This document shows positions 18,201-24,412 of a stretch of 64,000 nucleotides of DNA, one piece after another. Below the pieces are notes generated by a model. The model worked only from the letters and a program-made list of their open reading frames with translations. It was not told the origin of the DNA and did no database searches. Each line of letters opens with the position of its first letter. Position 1 is the stretch's first letter. The position numbers and the translations under genes are program-made. The stretch covers positions 26,431 to 90,430 of the forward strand of contig CADCOE010000049.1 of assembly GCA_902802985.1 (NCBI GenBank), written 5' to 3'. Origin of the DNA: an uncultured Ruminococcus sp. (GTDB lineage Bacteria; Bacillota; Clostridia; Oscillospirales; Acutalibacteraceae).

Positions 18201-19277
18201 AAATTGGAAGGTATTATTCTTAACCACGACTGTAAAGGAAACTTCCTTGTCGAAGTAATAATCCGAATTTGTTACATTAGCAAAAACCTGATAAGTGCCA
18301 GGTCCTGTCAAGGAATAATCCAGTACACCATTGAGATAGGTTGCTTTTGTGTTTTTTCCGTCTTTCTTCACGGTATAAGTTTCTTTACCATTGTTATCAT
18401 CACTTTTTAACAACTTCTTGATATAAGTACTGCTATTGGCGATATAATCAACAGTTTCTACTGTTTCAGCATTTTCAAAAGTCAATAGAATATCTTCTGT
18501 TTTAGGCTCCAACTTGATAACCGGAAGGGTAAACGTCCCATTTTCTGACAAGTCAGATTTCTTTACAGTAAATTCTTTTGTAGTTTTGCGAAATCCATCC
18601 GCCTTTACATCTACAAAATAACTTTCATTCAAAAAAATTCCTCTTGTAAACTTACCTGTATCATCCGTTTTCAAAACGTTGGAACCTGTATTGTTATATT
18701 TGGTAAATCCATAGTATCGAAATGATACATCCGCTCCCTTTAATATATTTCCATCGTTATCTGTTACTGTTCCGTAAAGCTTGGCACGTTCATTGCCTTT
18801 TACAGAAACCTGAAGTAAATTATCATCAGGCTGTTCTTTGTTATACAATGAAATCCTTGATTTATTCACGGTGTTTTCATAAGAATAACCATAGGCAGAA
18901 ACTGATTCGACTGTAATATATACATAAGAATACTTATCAAAATGTTCTGTGTATTTTTCTGCAATATCTTGACTCAATTCAATTTTAGCTCTGCTATCAG
19001 AACCTGTATAGACCGAACCTTCATGAAACGAAGTGACACTCTCTTTATGAAGAAAAAGGCGATAGTCAATTCTGGCACCATTAAGACCAAAATGTTCGTG
19101 ATTGCCATTTTCACTGACAAGATCAAGCATAAAGGTAACAACAGTTTTATTTTCTTCCTCCTTTGCTTCGGCATTGCCGCCTACAGTCAGTGCTATCGTC
19201 GCACTTGCCATTACTATCATCACGGCAAGAACTACCGACATCAGTTTTTCGGATATGTTAAATTTTGACTTTATCAT
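9216..19277 (-). CDS. Giant membrane-anchored surface protein with Ig-like repeats (3353 aa)
   Basis: Last and largest gene of the kinase operon. A signal peptide lies at residues 8-39 (hydrophobic LMSVVLAVMIVMASATIALT, cleavage near GGNAEA). Residues about 40-350 include a CnaB/carboxypeptidase-regulatory-like domain (KLYGTVTDNDGNILKGADVSFRYYG). Residues about 360-740 are Big_2-like domains with repeated INPATGKVKI-type phrases. Six long units of 360-390 residues follow, about 830-2980. Each has a TFGYYxY strand, an EFxxYRGxISFTAxDxxGN strand, a PxRTVxFS linker, a TEGSxYxLYY strand and EGEYxIxMxYxD. The end is one transmembrane helix and a basic tail (RKKRAKKS). There is no LPXTG motif and no enzyme motif. 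The ATG at 19277 has GGAGG at 9 nt; upstream codons overlap the preceding gene. Probably an adhesin or wall-spanning stalk. Confidence 0.85.
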   Translation of the reverse strand: MIKSKFNISEKLMSVVLAVMIVMASATIALTVGGNAEAKEEENKTVVTFMLDLVSENGNHEHFGLNGARIDYRLFLHKESVTSFHEGSVYTGSDSRAKIELSQDIAEKYTEHFDKYSYVYITVESVSAYGYSYENTVNKSRISLYNKEQPDDNLLQVSVKGNERAKLYGTVTDNDGNILKGADVSFRYYGFTKYNNTGSNVLKTDDTGKFTRGIFLNESYFVDVKADGFRKTTKEFTVKKSDLSENGTFTLPVIKLEPKTEDILLTFENAETVETVDYIANSSTYIKKLLKSDDNNGKETYTVKKDGKNTKATYLNGVLDYSLTGPGTYQVFANVTNSDYYFDKEVSFTVVVKNNTFQFGDSEVTIPITETTADLQPLPTAYTDKINYQIENADGTSDSIATLISDRKIRLIKSGRLKVTAIYRSLSTVKAVYYLNIAKVPADFAFDSKKGTETTYKASDSNYYTRQALVGGEVNTKNVAYAITAQYNSAGESIESGIAEINPATGKVKILAAGKVTVMASLAGSDLYEDQTISYDLTINKAKQKKISFSTSKCSITFARETAHLVYDLGVVADESGIDGKVTYEITSGNDCATIDASTGKIIAKKAGTVVVRATKTANEKNNYNDAVAEYTLEIQKGNPKLTFDKTVQDIVYGTQSYCAVPTVKPSDLSESEISINYTFKNISGKPIADINAATGEVTFNDGVSNGKARITATLTENSKYKSVSASYEISLNYQSENTYDIASVNADTSAHFTVTAADKDGWYNTAKGVVLKAKTGYLLSDSNLSSGTWKSTYQYAEDCTNKTLKFYIKKISDGSISSVKVTNLNIDRTAPEILSITYSKNLTPVEKVINSVTLGYYANKKNAVITIKAKDVTSKVASFRWRYDRQGTASDTNISSKNGVIDSKDITYSTAGNGKIATATFTLNENENEFYRGRIYVSATDNAGKTSPEITDKNKIIILDSVAPDRTVEFSPAESVINSDTGLTVNDYDYTTEGSQYNLYYKNTASAKFTVDEVNFDAKDIKITVENIVSGTSKEINNAKWIDLGSDQWQYIHTISGEGEYVIKMEYKDYSSNEMKSYISNKIVIDNTKPIISIDYSLKTADSNVKGIDCFRRNSDDTSKEQTAVITISEKNFNAYAVNAVVTAVDELGNSVDTSVVAKNGKKISYNDYLNNPDNWKSDGIKHTAEITFTDDAVYTFDIDYADPANNRAKDYPEKQFILDNTAPSELKMSFSKEKNFFEEVLDSLTLGYYSYQNQVTVTFEATDPTTGIESISWQYDRSSEASQSHLESDGGTFTKDELIYKTIMDDKGNPIKTVAIAKQKLTAEQFKQYRGKISFTAIDRAGNKSLPVTDDGRRIVIDNIAPTRTVEFSPAEQVIGAKSLKPKDSFDYTTEGSNYILIYKEKATATFTVTEANFHPDDVKITVTDVLNSAGWNISDIVWNNIGDDQWTGSYTLHHPGEYIIEMDYTDYSTNKMKSYRSNKIVISDEKPEINVVYSNKDVQQTIDSREYYCAAQEATVTIDTKYFYSGNVDIAVQATDALGNNVAVSNYSAYLKNSDNWENEGTKHTAVLRFDVDANYDIVIHYKNHANTEANAYSKHFTVDTTSPESLEIIYSPKESNMWTKIIDTLTFGYFAYNKDNSNARVTLKAKDKTTKIHSFKWEMNREENVSTINTLKKSGLISEEKIHYEPADGYLTATAEFDVRSDELEQIRGSYRFTSEDRSGNASSLDDSNRINIIDTVTPERSVTFSEAKQVVDAETLQTIEDYEYRTEGPDSILYYDTAATAVFEIKEANFDPASVVISVENLLDSKTENISIEWEQVSAEDWQYSLTLNDEGEYRIAMSGNDHAGNPMKDYLSNRIVIDKTNPVIDVQYDPTTPQNQMDGIDYFNAARTVTVTVKEDHFRPEDMNVQVNAVDANGKSIDYYLDVLEGKKIYPKDFFRNKDNWMSEGNVHKATVQFAQDANYTFDIDYQDLALRSSDEYEEDHFTVDVTAPTDLSIEYSKPHRNSFTKIIDTITFGYFSYNSDVDVTLYAKDETARIKQFEWSYTREDGTSVTNVETEKQIITDVKYDPDLKTASASFRLTAEEARQYRGSISFTAMDRSLNVMSYSENDHILVVDNISPTVTVEYSAAQPKSGATLYYQDKATLTFNMYESNFDLNADETLVKVEKTTVDGKKSTITPTLKWTSIGGDHWKAELVISKDSKNYGEGDYQVKMTYKDYAENEMKEFTSRLIMIDNTAPVVEMKYGSKESSSAVRYNGEDYPVTVIITEHNFNAADVVAKITAKDITGKNLTFDREEIAAYFRNDKNWKHSGNVHQLTYLFKKEANYILTVDDTDLADNKARTKVSKPFAVDHSAPSVSDMKISYDTPLNLWEEVLNGVTFGYYAYQKGVTVTLEASDDISGIQRFDWSYNAQSAHKTSQLEKDGGSIVTASDQKTTSVSFTLTSAQARQYRGNISFTATNNAGLRSAEKTDTGKVIIVDNISPERTVTFSEATQVVRVSNLNTERTYNYTTEGSQYKLYYDNRATATFMINEANFIAEDVNVKINGTRYTLTGWSHSGDTHTASLTLTDEGEYVITMEYKDRSNNQMRTYTSNEIVIDHTNPTINVAYSPDKVIRTVSGRKYYDAQQTATITVHEHNFRADDIAATVKAVDVSNKEITVTDYNSYLKNRNNWSRNGDIYTATITYSADANYTFDIHYKDLALRNAQGNNSAQFTVDKNKPYRLRIEYSKNILENILDTITFGYYNAPVTVTVYASDDTTAINQFKYSYTKANGVSNVNAQLLNEAIEKAAIQHNGSENKASFKIPKNVLDSTHQFNGTVGFVAYDMSDNSTAENNTKRIVVDNIKPVGRLSLSEPVKVTLDRTSYFNGKADVSIVINEANFNAKDVTVNVKNVQSGTSSEKVVEAKWTDNSTDIHTGRFTLSEEGEYYVFVNYTDHSNNVMQEVKSDKIVIDTKAPTIRVKGISHNEATNAQKIGFSIDINDLHLDPNTISVSLTAVVINSSGNFETKDIDLSSYITSQNASSRSYQIDNLKDDAVYTLRCSAADLAGNKNNKITLSDNKIYEKLDFSINRNGPTFRMDTNTKKMIENGYVYNVDHDIVIEEINVVPIKKYAVMNGSDEITKADGLTVELDNGVSKWCTAKYTISKDYFANEGEYKITVQSTDQMGVSAYSKGEGTKVFIEFMVDREAPVLTITGIEEGGRYQVGEQKVTVLVTDNSGKLHNMKIVVLDASGNPVKDASGKDISVRFNKSGKELIDYLKKNNDIVEFTIPEGFENQVKIYCDDVAVNAEGNTNETEKIIKNVTVSQNNWIIFYANKPVFYSVLIGVIAVIIASIFGIAVFIRKKRAKKS

Positions 19278-19278
19278 A

Positions 19279-19779
19279 TCACTTATCCTCCTGTTTTTGA
19301 TTTTTACGAGCAACATTCTTTTTAGCAAATAATGTATTATAAATTTTGCCATTGAATATACAATGCATACAAAAGCTAAAAACAATCATACTCATAAGTA
19401 TATAACAAAAATACATCGTTCCATCTGTTACCAACATCAATACAATAAAGGTAATCAGACTGAGCAAAAAACAAATATCCGCTGCCATCCCCTCTTTGTT
19501 TTGACAAAAACTAATAATGCCAATTTTACGTTCAGACACGTTTTTGGCATCTTTTGTCATCTTCTTAAATTCATTCGATAATATCGCCTGTGCAACAACC
19601 GCAGCAATAAGACAAAGCCAAAATATTATTCCTGAGATGATGGTGAGCGGGCTGGTCCCACTGTTCATATCAGTCTCCCCAAACGGCATTATCAAAAAAG
19701 TAATAGACATTAATAAAAAGCTAATGATTGATATGATAAGAAATTTTTTTTGCTTACTACCGTTATTCATTGGTTTCAA
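19279..19779 (-). CDS. Four-helix membrane protein of the kinase operon
   Basis: A 166-residue integral membrane protein with hydrophobic segments near residues 12-32, 45-67, 100-118 and 122-145, a cytosolic loop containing a TKDAKNVSERK stretch, and a basic C-terminal tail. The likely start is TTG at 19779, with GGAG 10 nt upstream; an internal ATG three codons on is too far from it. Its stop lies one base before the start of the giant surface protein, so the two are translationally close. It could help insert or stabilise the giant protein, but this rests on position only. I do not recognise a family. Confidence 0.7.
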   Translation of the reverse strand: MKPMNNGSKQKKFLIISIISFLLMSITFLIMPFGETDMNSGTSPLTIISGIIFWLCLIAAVVAQAILSNEFKKMTKDAKNVSERKIGIISFCQNKEGMAADICFLLSLITFIVLMLVTDGTMYFCYILMSMIVFSFCMHCIFNGKIYNTLFAKKNVARKNQKQEDK

Positions 19780-19793
19780 TATTTGATCACTCC

Positions 19794-20333
19794 TTACAAT
19801 ATAATTTCATCTGTATGTATAAAAGTAATATCCACCTCTACCACAAACTGACTCGGACAATTTTCCGAAAGAACAGTTGTCTGATTAAGAGATGATTTGG
19901 TTTCTACCGGAGAATTCGTTAATACGGTTGTCTGGTTTGTTACAGATGAACTGTCCAGAACCATTGTCGAATTATTGTCCTCATATTTTTCAAGGACCAC
20001 TGTTTCAACGAATTGATGGGGAGCAACAGTAATTTTTCCTGTAACAGGTGCATTTTCTTCAATTTTAACATTTGTTTTCATCTGTATCCTGCCGGATGGA
20101 GAAAACATTCCGTTGACACCTTTTTTTTTCAGATTGTTTTCTAATCGCTGGCTGGTGGACTGTTCCGAACGTTCATTAATGGATTTTATTGCTTTTTTGG
20201 CAGTAACTCCCGTCAGCAATCCCATTGATTTCGGAATCTTTAAGAAGAAAAATAAAATACACGAAACAACCAACATTACTCCACACATAATGATAGAACC
20301 GATGGATATATACTGATAGATTTCGTAACTCAT
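19794..20333 (-). CDS. Single-pass membrane protein with repeated TTVL motifs, candidate kinase substrate
   Basis: A 179-residue protein with one N-terminal transmembrane segment (about residues 10-32) and a long polar tail that should face the cytoplasm. The tail has four copies of a T-x-V-L motif: ETVVLE, STMVLD, QTTVLT and QTTVLS. The FHA protein of the same operon has the same motif (ETTVLT). In actinobacterial GarA and related systems a TT motif of this kind is the PknB/PknG phosphorylation site read by FHA domains, so these threonines are candidate phospho-sites. The gene starts exactly at the last base of the kinase stop codon, indicating translational coupling to the kinase. Named function unknown. 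Confidence 0.7.
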   Translation of the reverse strand: MSYEIYQYISIGSIIMCGVMLVVSCILFFFLKIPKSMGLLTGVTAKKAIKSINERSEQSTSQRLENNLKKKGVNGMFSPSGRIQMKTNVKIEENAPVTGKITVAPHQFVETVVLEKYEDNNSTMVLDSSSVTNQTTVLTNSPVETKSSLNQTTVLSENCPSQFVVEVDITFIHTDEIIL

Positions 20334-22075
20334 TATGTATTCTCCCCTTTCATTGCTGTATTGTCGGGAATGATGGAATTAATTTTGTTTAACGTTTCAT
20401 CCAGTTTTTTATTCAGGTTATTTTTTTCATCCGCAGCATATTCATTATCAATTCCGTCTACAACTTTTTTTAAGTCAGTGATCAACTTGATCAAATCGGA
20501 TTTTTCGTGTTGTTTTTTCTGACCGTCTTTAACCAACTTAACAAAGCCATCTGTTTCTTCGTAAATAATATCATTGATAAATCCAATAATCAAAAGTTGA
20601 ACATCTTCACCATCAATATTTTTATTATTAATAGCAAAAGCGGTTGGCGTTTTGATAAGGTTTTCTATTTCTTCTATTTTATCCCAAAGTTCCGAAAATT
20701 CTTCATACTGCTTTCCCGTTTGAGGAATGTTCGATGATTTATACTCATCAATCAGTTCCAGACAATCTGACATTTCACAAAAAAGTTCTGCCAGCTTATA
20801 ATCATCTTTTGCTTCCTTAAACCACTTTGCCGAAGCAGTAAATCGGTTTTTTCTCATAGTGGTTTCATTGGAATACAACATTGCTATTCCTATTTGATAA
20901 CAAACCTCACTGTATCCTTTAGGGTTTTCACGTTTCAGTTCTTTTAAAACTTCTTCCTTGCCGTTAATATTATCCTTTGTGTTAATCCCTGTACGTAGTT
21001 GATTGATTTCAGAAATTTCCTCACTGGTCAAACTTTCCTTTTTTAAATATTCTACTAATTCAATATACGCTTCTGTTCTGGTCGGATCAGTCAGAATAGC
21101 ATCATAATAATCCTGTGTAGAAGCTGCTTTTGTGATAAGATAGTCGTAATCTTCACTCCGCTGTGCCTGTGCCGCAAAGCTGCTCCAAACAGCAGTTCCT
21201 GCAAACACGAACGTCAACAACACACTCATCGAAAATGTTATCACCCTGCGAATAGCTTTTCTTCTGTTCTTTTCATCTATTTCATCATAATGCTCCAAAG
21301 CATACATCAGTTCAGCACACGACTGATAGCGATCATTGGGATCCCTCTGCGTACATTTCAGGATAATTTTTTCGAGTCCTCCCGAAAGCATTGGATTGAT
21401 CTGCCTGATCGGCTTGATTTCATATGGCGGCTCACACGGATTCATTCCCGTTACCAAATGATATAAGGTGGCTCCAAGACAATAAATATCTGTTCTGGCA
21501 TCGGTCTGACCCATACCGCCAAATTGTTCAGGAGCAGCATATCCTATGGTACCGAGACAAGTGGTATCTGCAATGTTTTTTTCTTTATATTCACGTGCTG
21601 TACCAAAATCGATCAGGGTAATATTGCCATCCGGTTTGAGCATCAAATTAGCAGGCTTCATATCACGGTATATAATCGGAGGCTTTCGAGAATGCAGATA
21701 ACCCAGAACATCACAAATTTGCTTTGCCCATTCAATGACATACTCCTGCGGCTGTGCTCCGTACTCTTTTAATGTTTTATCCAACGGATTTCCCTGTATG
21801 TAATCCATTACAATCAAAAAAGTATCTTTATCGTCTATCACATCTACAATGCTGGGAAGATTGGGGTGACTAAGTTTCTTAAGCATATCTGTTTCTACGA
21901 TAAGACCTTGTTTCACTACCTCAAAATCCTTGATACCGTCTTTACGTACTTCTTTGATAGCCCATTGTTTATTCGCCTTTTCATTCATTGCAAGATAAAC
22001 AACACTCATACCACCCTGTCCGACTTTATTCAGAATTTTATACTTGCCATCTACAAGTGAACCTATTTCAAGCAT
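20333..22075 (-). CDS. Transmembrane Ser/Thr protein kinase (PknB-type)
   Basis: A 580-residue Hanks-type kinase. The kinase domain spans about residues 10-265: glycine loop VGQGGMSVVY, catalytic lysine in AIKEV (about 39), catalytic loop IIYRDMKPANLML with D at about 137, LIDFGTA, and the activation segment TTCLGTIGYAAPEQFG containing threonines suited to autophosphorylation. A transmembrane helix follows at about 279-301. The outer region (about 305-580) is helical and charged. It is TPR-like and lacks PASTA repeats, so the ligand differs from muropeptide-sensing PknB/Stk1 kinases. GAGG precedes the ATG. It lies 24 nt after the phosphatase gene, the standard kinase/phosphatase pairing. Likely substrates are the FHA and TTVL proteins of the same operon. 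Confidence 0.92.
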   Translation of the reverse strand: MLEIGSLVDGKYKILNKVGQGGMSVVYLAMNEKANKQWAIKEVRKDGIKDFEVVKQGLIVETDMLKKLSHPNLPSIVDVIDDKDTFLIVMDYIQGNPLDKTLKEYGAQPQEYVIEWAKQICDVLGYLHSRKPPIIYRDMKPANLMLKPDGNITLIDFGTAREYKEKNIADTTCLGTIGYAAPEQFGGMGQTDARTDIYCLGATLYHLVTGMNPCEPPYEIKPIRQINPMLSGGLEKIILKCTQRDPNDRYQSCAELMYALEHYDEIDEKNRRKAIRRVITFSMSVLLTFVFAGTAVWSSFAAQAQRSEDYDYLITKAASTQDYYDAILTDPTRTEAYIELVEYLKKESLTSEEISEINQLRTGINTKDNINGKEEVLKELKRENPKGYSEVCYQIGIAMLYSNETTMRKNRFTASAKWFKEAKDDYKLAELFCEMSDCLELIDEYKSSNIPQTGKQYEEFSELWDKIEEIENLIKTPTAFAINNKNIDGEDVQLLIIGFINDIIYEETDGFVKLVKDGQKKQHEKSDLIKLITDLKKVVDGIDNEYAADEKNNLNKKLDETLNKINSIIPDNTAMKGENT

Positions 22076-22099
22076 AGTAAAATTACCTCAGAATTCAAA

Positions 22100-22867
22100 T
22101 TAATATGTTTTTACAAGCAAAGCTGTAATATTATCGGTTTCCTGACGCTGTTTATTCAGTTCTATCAACCGCTTTGTATTGTTGGTCATCATACCCTGAT
22201 TGATAAGTTGAGAAGGATTTAGATAATGATAAATTTCTTCCGAGGTAATTTCGTGTCGAAATCCATCCGAGCAAAGAAGATATACAGCATTTTGTTTGAC
22301 CCGATTGACAAAGAAATCAGGATATACATTTTCAGATGCACCGATACACTGTAACAATACATTTCTTCTGCTATCTACCTTTGCCTGCTCCGGGGTCATT
22401 CTGCCCAAAGCAATTTCTCGTGCCACAAACGTTTGGTCGTTCGTTAGCTGGACTGTTTTATCATATATTTCGTATACCCGTGAATCGCCTACATTCATAA
22501 TATAATATTCTGTTTGAGTCAAAAGCAGTACAGCAGCGGTGGTTCCAAGATTAATTCCCTGCCTTTTGCCATAAGCCTTGATCTTTTCATTGATGTCTGT
22601 CACGATTTTCTGCCACTCTTCTCGAAGTTGATCCGAATGGATAGGCACAGTACTGAGTATCGGCAATCTGTTCAATAGCCAGTTTTCAAACGCTTTGATA
22701 ACCGTTGCACTGGCAACTTCTCCTTTTTCCAGTCCCCCCATACCATCACATACAATCGCAAATACCATACGTCCTGTTGGGGTATTCAATACTTTGACAC
22801 TCAAACTGTCCTGATTGTTTTTTTTTGTTATTCCGACATCAGTACTGGCGGAAACAATAAAATTCAT
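22100..22867 (-). CDS. PP2C-family Ser/Thr phosphatase
   Basis: A 255-residue metal-dependent protein phosphatase that should reverse the action of the adjacent kinase. PP2C metal and catalytic motifs are all present: NQDSLSV near the N-terminus, CDGMGG, GDSRVYEI, LLCSDGF and the terminal DNITALLV. The domain fills the whole protein, with no membrane segment. AGGAA lies upstream of the ATG. Spacing to its neighbours is 36 nt and 24 nt, inside the 16-kb operon. Length is typical of bacterial PrpC/Stp. Confidence 0.93.
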   Translation of the reverse strand: MNFIVSASTDVGITKKNNQDSLSVKVLNTPTGRMVFAIVCDGMGGLEKGEVASATVIKAFENWLLNRLPILSTVPIHSDQLREEWQKIVTDINEKIKAYGKRQGINLGTTAAVLLLTQTEYYIMNVGDSRVYEIYDKTVQLTNDQTFVAREIALGRMTPEQAKVDSRRNVLLQCIGASENVYPDFFVNRVKQNAVYLLCSDGFRHEITSEEIYHYLNPSQLINQGMMTNNTKRLIELNKQRQETDNITALLVKTY

Positions 22868-22903
22868 ATAGATACATTCCTCTCATATCAATCAGACATA
22901 GAA

Positions 22904-24394
22904 TTACATCACCAAAAAATCAAATACTTCATTGGCAAGAATAATTTCACTGCCCGAGATCAACGGAACTTCTTCATTGACAGGAGCCAATCTTCCATTA
23001 ACATATACATGGTTGGTAGAGTTGGTGTCAACAATATAATATTTTCCGTCTTTTATAATAATATCTGCATGTCTGCGGCTGATGGCTGAATTATCAGCAA
23101 TGAAATAATCCACGTAACTTCTCTCTTTGCCGATATGGAACAAAGGTTTATTGATCGTTACCCTATCTCTTGTTTTTCTTCTGATAATATATGCAGCCGA
23201 TGATAATTCAGCAGTATTTCCTGTTAAGACAGTCGTTTCCTCAATATTGGTATTATTATTTTCATATAGCTGTTGGTAAGCGTTATTCTCGCTTGTTTCA
23301 AAAGATGGAGGATAACCAACGTTTCCATTATTAGCATATGAGGAGGAATAATCGTTAGTTGAATTATTTTGATATGGCTGCTGATCGCTATTATTTTCGC
23401 TTGTTCTGAACAATGACGGATAACCGTTGCTGTCAGTACCCTGTTGCGAATACATACCATTATTAACATATGATTGGGAATAATCATTAGTTGGATTATT
23501 CTGATACGGCTGCTGATTGCTATTATTTTCGCTTGCTCCGAAAAATGATGGATAACCATTACCGTTATTACTTGTACCTTGCTGTGGATAGGTAGTATTA
23601 CTATTCGGATATTGCTGTATGTTATCGTCAGACTGATCGTTTTTATATGGCTGCTGAGAGGTATTGTCGCTTGCTCCGAAAAATGATGGGGAAACACTGC
23701 TATTATCATTAAAATTCTGTGTCGAAATTTCATTTGTCGAAACATCATTCAAATCAGGTTTATATTCAACAGTTGTATCTGCTTCTGCTGCCAATTCCGA
23801 CTGTATGACTTCTTCCTCAATCGATGACTCAGGAATAGAAGGTGCTTCATATATGTCAATCGTGTCAAGAAATTCTTTGAATTCATCCATAGCAAAAGTA
23901 TTATTTTCAAGATAATCGGAAAGTTTTTCGGCGTATCCACAGCCTTCATTGACATTATCAAGATGGGCATTTTTTAGTATCGTTTGAAATAATATCACTG
24001 TATCGGTCTGCGTAGGAGAAATACAAGGCAAACATATCATTGAAATCTCCTCACTGACTTCCTTAACAAAGATATAATCTATATCAAAAACAATATTTTG
24101 AGCTTCTAAACCGTAATCTTCCATATTCATATATGTATTGGCGATTGTTCGAAAGATATTTAAAAAACGTGTTCGTGTCAAAGTCGTTTGTAAATAATCT
24201 GTCAAACTGATAAGGGAAGATATATTGTATGTGGCTAATCGTTTGTTCTCCTCTTCTTGAAATTCAACAGGTAAAAGACCTTCAATCGTATTATTATTCA
24301 TCATACCGAGAACCAAACTGTTTTTCTTACACTCTGTCGGTAATGTATAAACTAAGTCATTATGATTATTTTCAAAAGAAAAATTTTCCTGCAC
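22904..24394 (-). CDS. FHA-domain protein with DUF6382-like N-terminus and Q/N-rich repeat linker
   Basis: A 496-residue cytosolic protein. Residues 1 to about 185 resemble the DUF6382 domain often fused to FHA. Residues about 220-385 are a low-complexity Q/N-rich linker built from four imperfect repeats of about 39 residues (GYPSFFGASENN...QQPYQNN). A TTVL phospho-motif (EETTVLTG) comes next. A C-terminal FHA domain follows (about 400-496) with the phosphothreonine-binding residues in a HIGKERSYVDYFI segment, AISRRHADI and NSTNHVYVNG. FHA domains bind phosphothreonine, so this is the expected reader of the adjacent kinase. The start is GTG at 24394, 8 nt after GGAG; the GTG at 24403 overlaps that site. 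Confidence 0.88.
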   Translation of the reverse strand: MQENFSFENNHNDLVYTLPTECKKNSLVLGMMNNNTIEGLLPVEFQEEENKRLATYNISSLISLTDYLQTTLTRTRFLNIFRTIANTYMNMEDYGLEAQNIVFDIDYIFVKEVSEEISMICLPCISPTQTDTVILFQTILKNAHLDNVNEGCGYAEKLSDYLENNTFAMDEFKEFLDTIDIYEAPSIPESSIEEEVIQSELAAEADTTVEYKPDLNDVSTNEISTQNFNDNSSVSPSFFGASDNTSQQPYKNDQSDDNIQQYPNSNTTYPQQGTSNNGNGYPSFFGASENNSNQQPYQNNPTNDYSQSYVNNGMYSQQGTDSNGYPSLFRTSENNSDQQPYQNNSTNDYSSSYANNGNVGYPPSFETSENNAYQQLYENNNTNIEETTVLTGNTAELSSAAYIIRRKTRDRVTINKPLFHIGKERSYVDYFIADNSAISRRHADIIIKDGKYYIVDTNSTNHVYVNGRLAPVNEEVPLISGSEIILANEVFDFLVM

Positions 24395-24412
24395 AGTTAT
24401 CACTCCTTTGAT

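Noticed and set aside
23224..23748. 174-codon minus-strand frame inside the FHA gene
   Set aside because: A frame shift of the repetitive Q/N-rich linker, so its length comes from the repeat composition.
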